DNA of 64,000 bases, taken from contig JAJQBQ010000002.1 of assembly GCA_021203205.1 (NCBI GenBank), positions 70,653 to 134,652 on the forward strand. Reading direction: 5' to 3'. Source of the DNA: Lachnospiraceae bacterium. GTDB taxonomy: Bacteria; Bacillota; Clostridia; Lachnospirales; Lachnospiraceae. Of this stretch, positions 63,769 to 64,000 are shown piece by piece (the first letter of the stretch is position 1; every line of letters begins with the position of its first letter). Made by a program: the position numbers and the translations under genes. The notes under the pieces are model-generated. The model was given only the letters and a program-made list of their open reading frames with translations, did no database searches and was not told where the DNA came from.

Positions 63769-63828
63769 ACTGGTGGTACCCGCGAAGCGGACATGGGAGT
63801 TTAGTTTTTACTCCGGGCTTTTTCTTTT
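63769..63828 (+). promoter_or_regulatory. T-box-like antiterminator/terminator remnant
   Basis: CTGGTGGTACCCGCG resembles the T-box core (GGTGGTACCGCG) with one extra C, followed by the hairpin GGGAGT...ACTCC and a T-rich tail. Only about 105 bases separate it from the sigE start on the other strand, too little for a specifier stem, and no plus-strand gene follows. Likely a relic. Confidence 0.4.
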
Positions 63829-63920
63829 ATGAAAGGCCTTCCACTTTTTCGTTTCCAGCCTTAGACGCCCCCGCTTTCCCCGTCCGTCTTTTCTTTCGGC
63901 ATGCTTTTCTCTTCTCCCCG

Positions 63921-64000
63921 TCACAGCATTTTCATGTTCAGCAGCATCTGGTATCCTTTCTCTCCTCCCAAAATTCCCCGGACGAGACCGATCACCGGTT
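63921..64000 (-). CDS. C-terminus of a gene upstream of sigE, probably SpoIIGA
   Basis: The minus frame open to the right edge reads PVIGLVRGILGGEKGYQMLL then NMKML and stops at TGA. A glycine-rich strand, G-x-YQ-LL and a short tail fit the end of the SpoIIGA aspartic protease that processes pro-SigE, and its position directly before sigE supports this. Only 26 residues are visible. Confidence 0.5.
   Translation of the reverse strand, partial: PVIGLVRGILGGEKGYQMLLNMKML

Overview
The window looks like a chromosomal segment of a spore-forming, anaerobic Clostridium-class gut bacterium, probably Lachnospiraceae. Evidence is the sporulation sigma factors SigG and SigE, a probable SpoIIGA tail, glycyl-radical pyruvate formate-lyase, ferredoxin-linked 2-oxoacid oxidoreductases, an Old Yellow enoate-reductase-type flavoenzyme, AgrA/AgrC-like signalling, strong GGAGG ribosome sites and intrinsic terminators. 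I see no rRNA, tRNA, prophage or intact insertion sequence.

Layout. 1-4.3 kb is decayed accessory DNA: an edge-cut membrane gene, three genes each broken by one apparent frameshift, truncated DUF1349-like and ABC ATPase fragments, and a structured relic resembling an IS200/IS605 end. 4.3-6.0 kb is a compact two-gene ATPase plus TOPRIM-like cassette with its own promoter, a candidate defence module. 6.1-15.2 kb is a LytTR response regulator/GHKL kinase pair beside ABC transporter genes; three promoters there carry direct repeats about 21 bp apart, as LytTR regulators bind. 15.3-24.4 kb holds a PD-(D/E)XK AAA protein, a CmpB-like membrane protein, a radical SAM enzyme, a flavin/Fe-S enoate reductase and a PucR-type regulator. 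24.5-28.6 kb is a cluster of cas-less CRISPR arrays: two short arrays with near-identical leaders and a third collapsed copy, interleaved with a DUF4143 ATPase and a truncated surface-protein relic. 28.7-33 kb holds a TVP38-like membrane protein, a cysteine-less radical-SAM paralogue, two TetR regulators and a PlsY-like acyltransferase.

33.2-44.5 kb is a catabolic cluster: two phenylacetate-CoA ligase-like genes, two indolepyruvate:ferredoxin oxidoreductase pairs, an acyl-CoA synthetase and an amidohydrolase, consistent with interconversion of aromatic 2-oxoacids, aryl-acyl-CoAs and aryl acids. Several of these enzymes, and the kinase at 7-8.5 kb, carry in-frame tandem-repeat insertions with a recurrent 39-bp unit. 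44.9-48.4 kb holds EF-P, a 194-bp element able to fold into a four-way junction, a Uma2-type nuclease, a ribbon-helix-helix protein and an SPFH protein. 48.9-55.3 kb is a 1726-residue secreted GH127 arabinofuranosidase with an AraC regulator. 55.4-64 kb is housekeeping: shikimate kinase, a pyruvate formate-lyase whose glycyl-radical domain is a separate gene beyond pflA, a YqeG-type phosphatase, NrdR, a YlmC/YmxH protein, and convergent sigG and sigE.

The best candidates for something unusual are the split pyruvate formate-lyase, the cas-less CRISPR cluster, the ATPase/TOPRIM-like cassette, the recurrent 39-bp in-frame repeats and the four-way-junction element. All calls come from reading sequence only; no database search was run.
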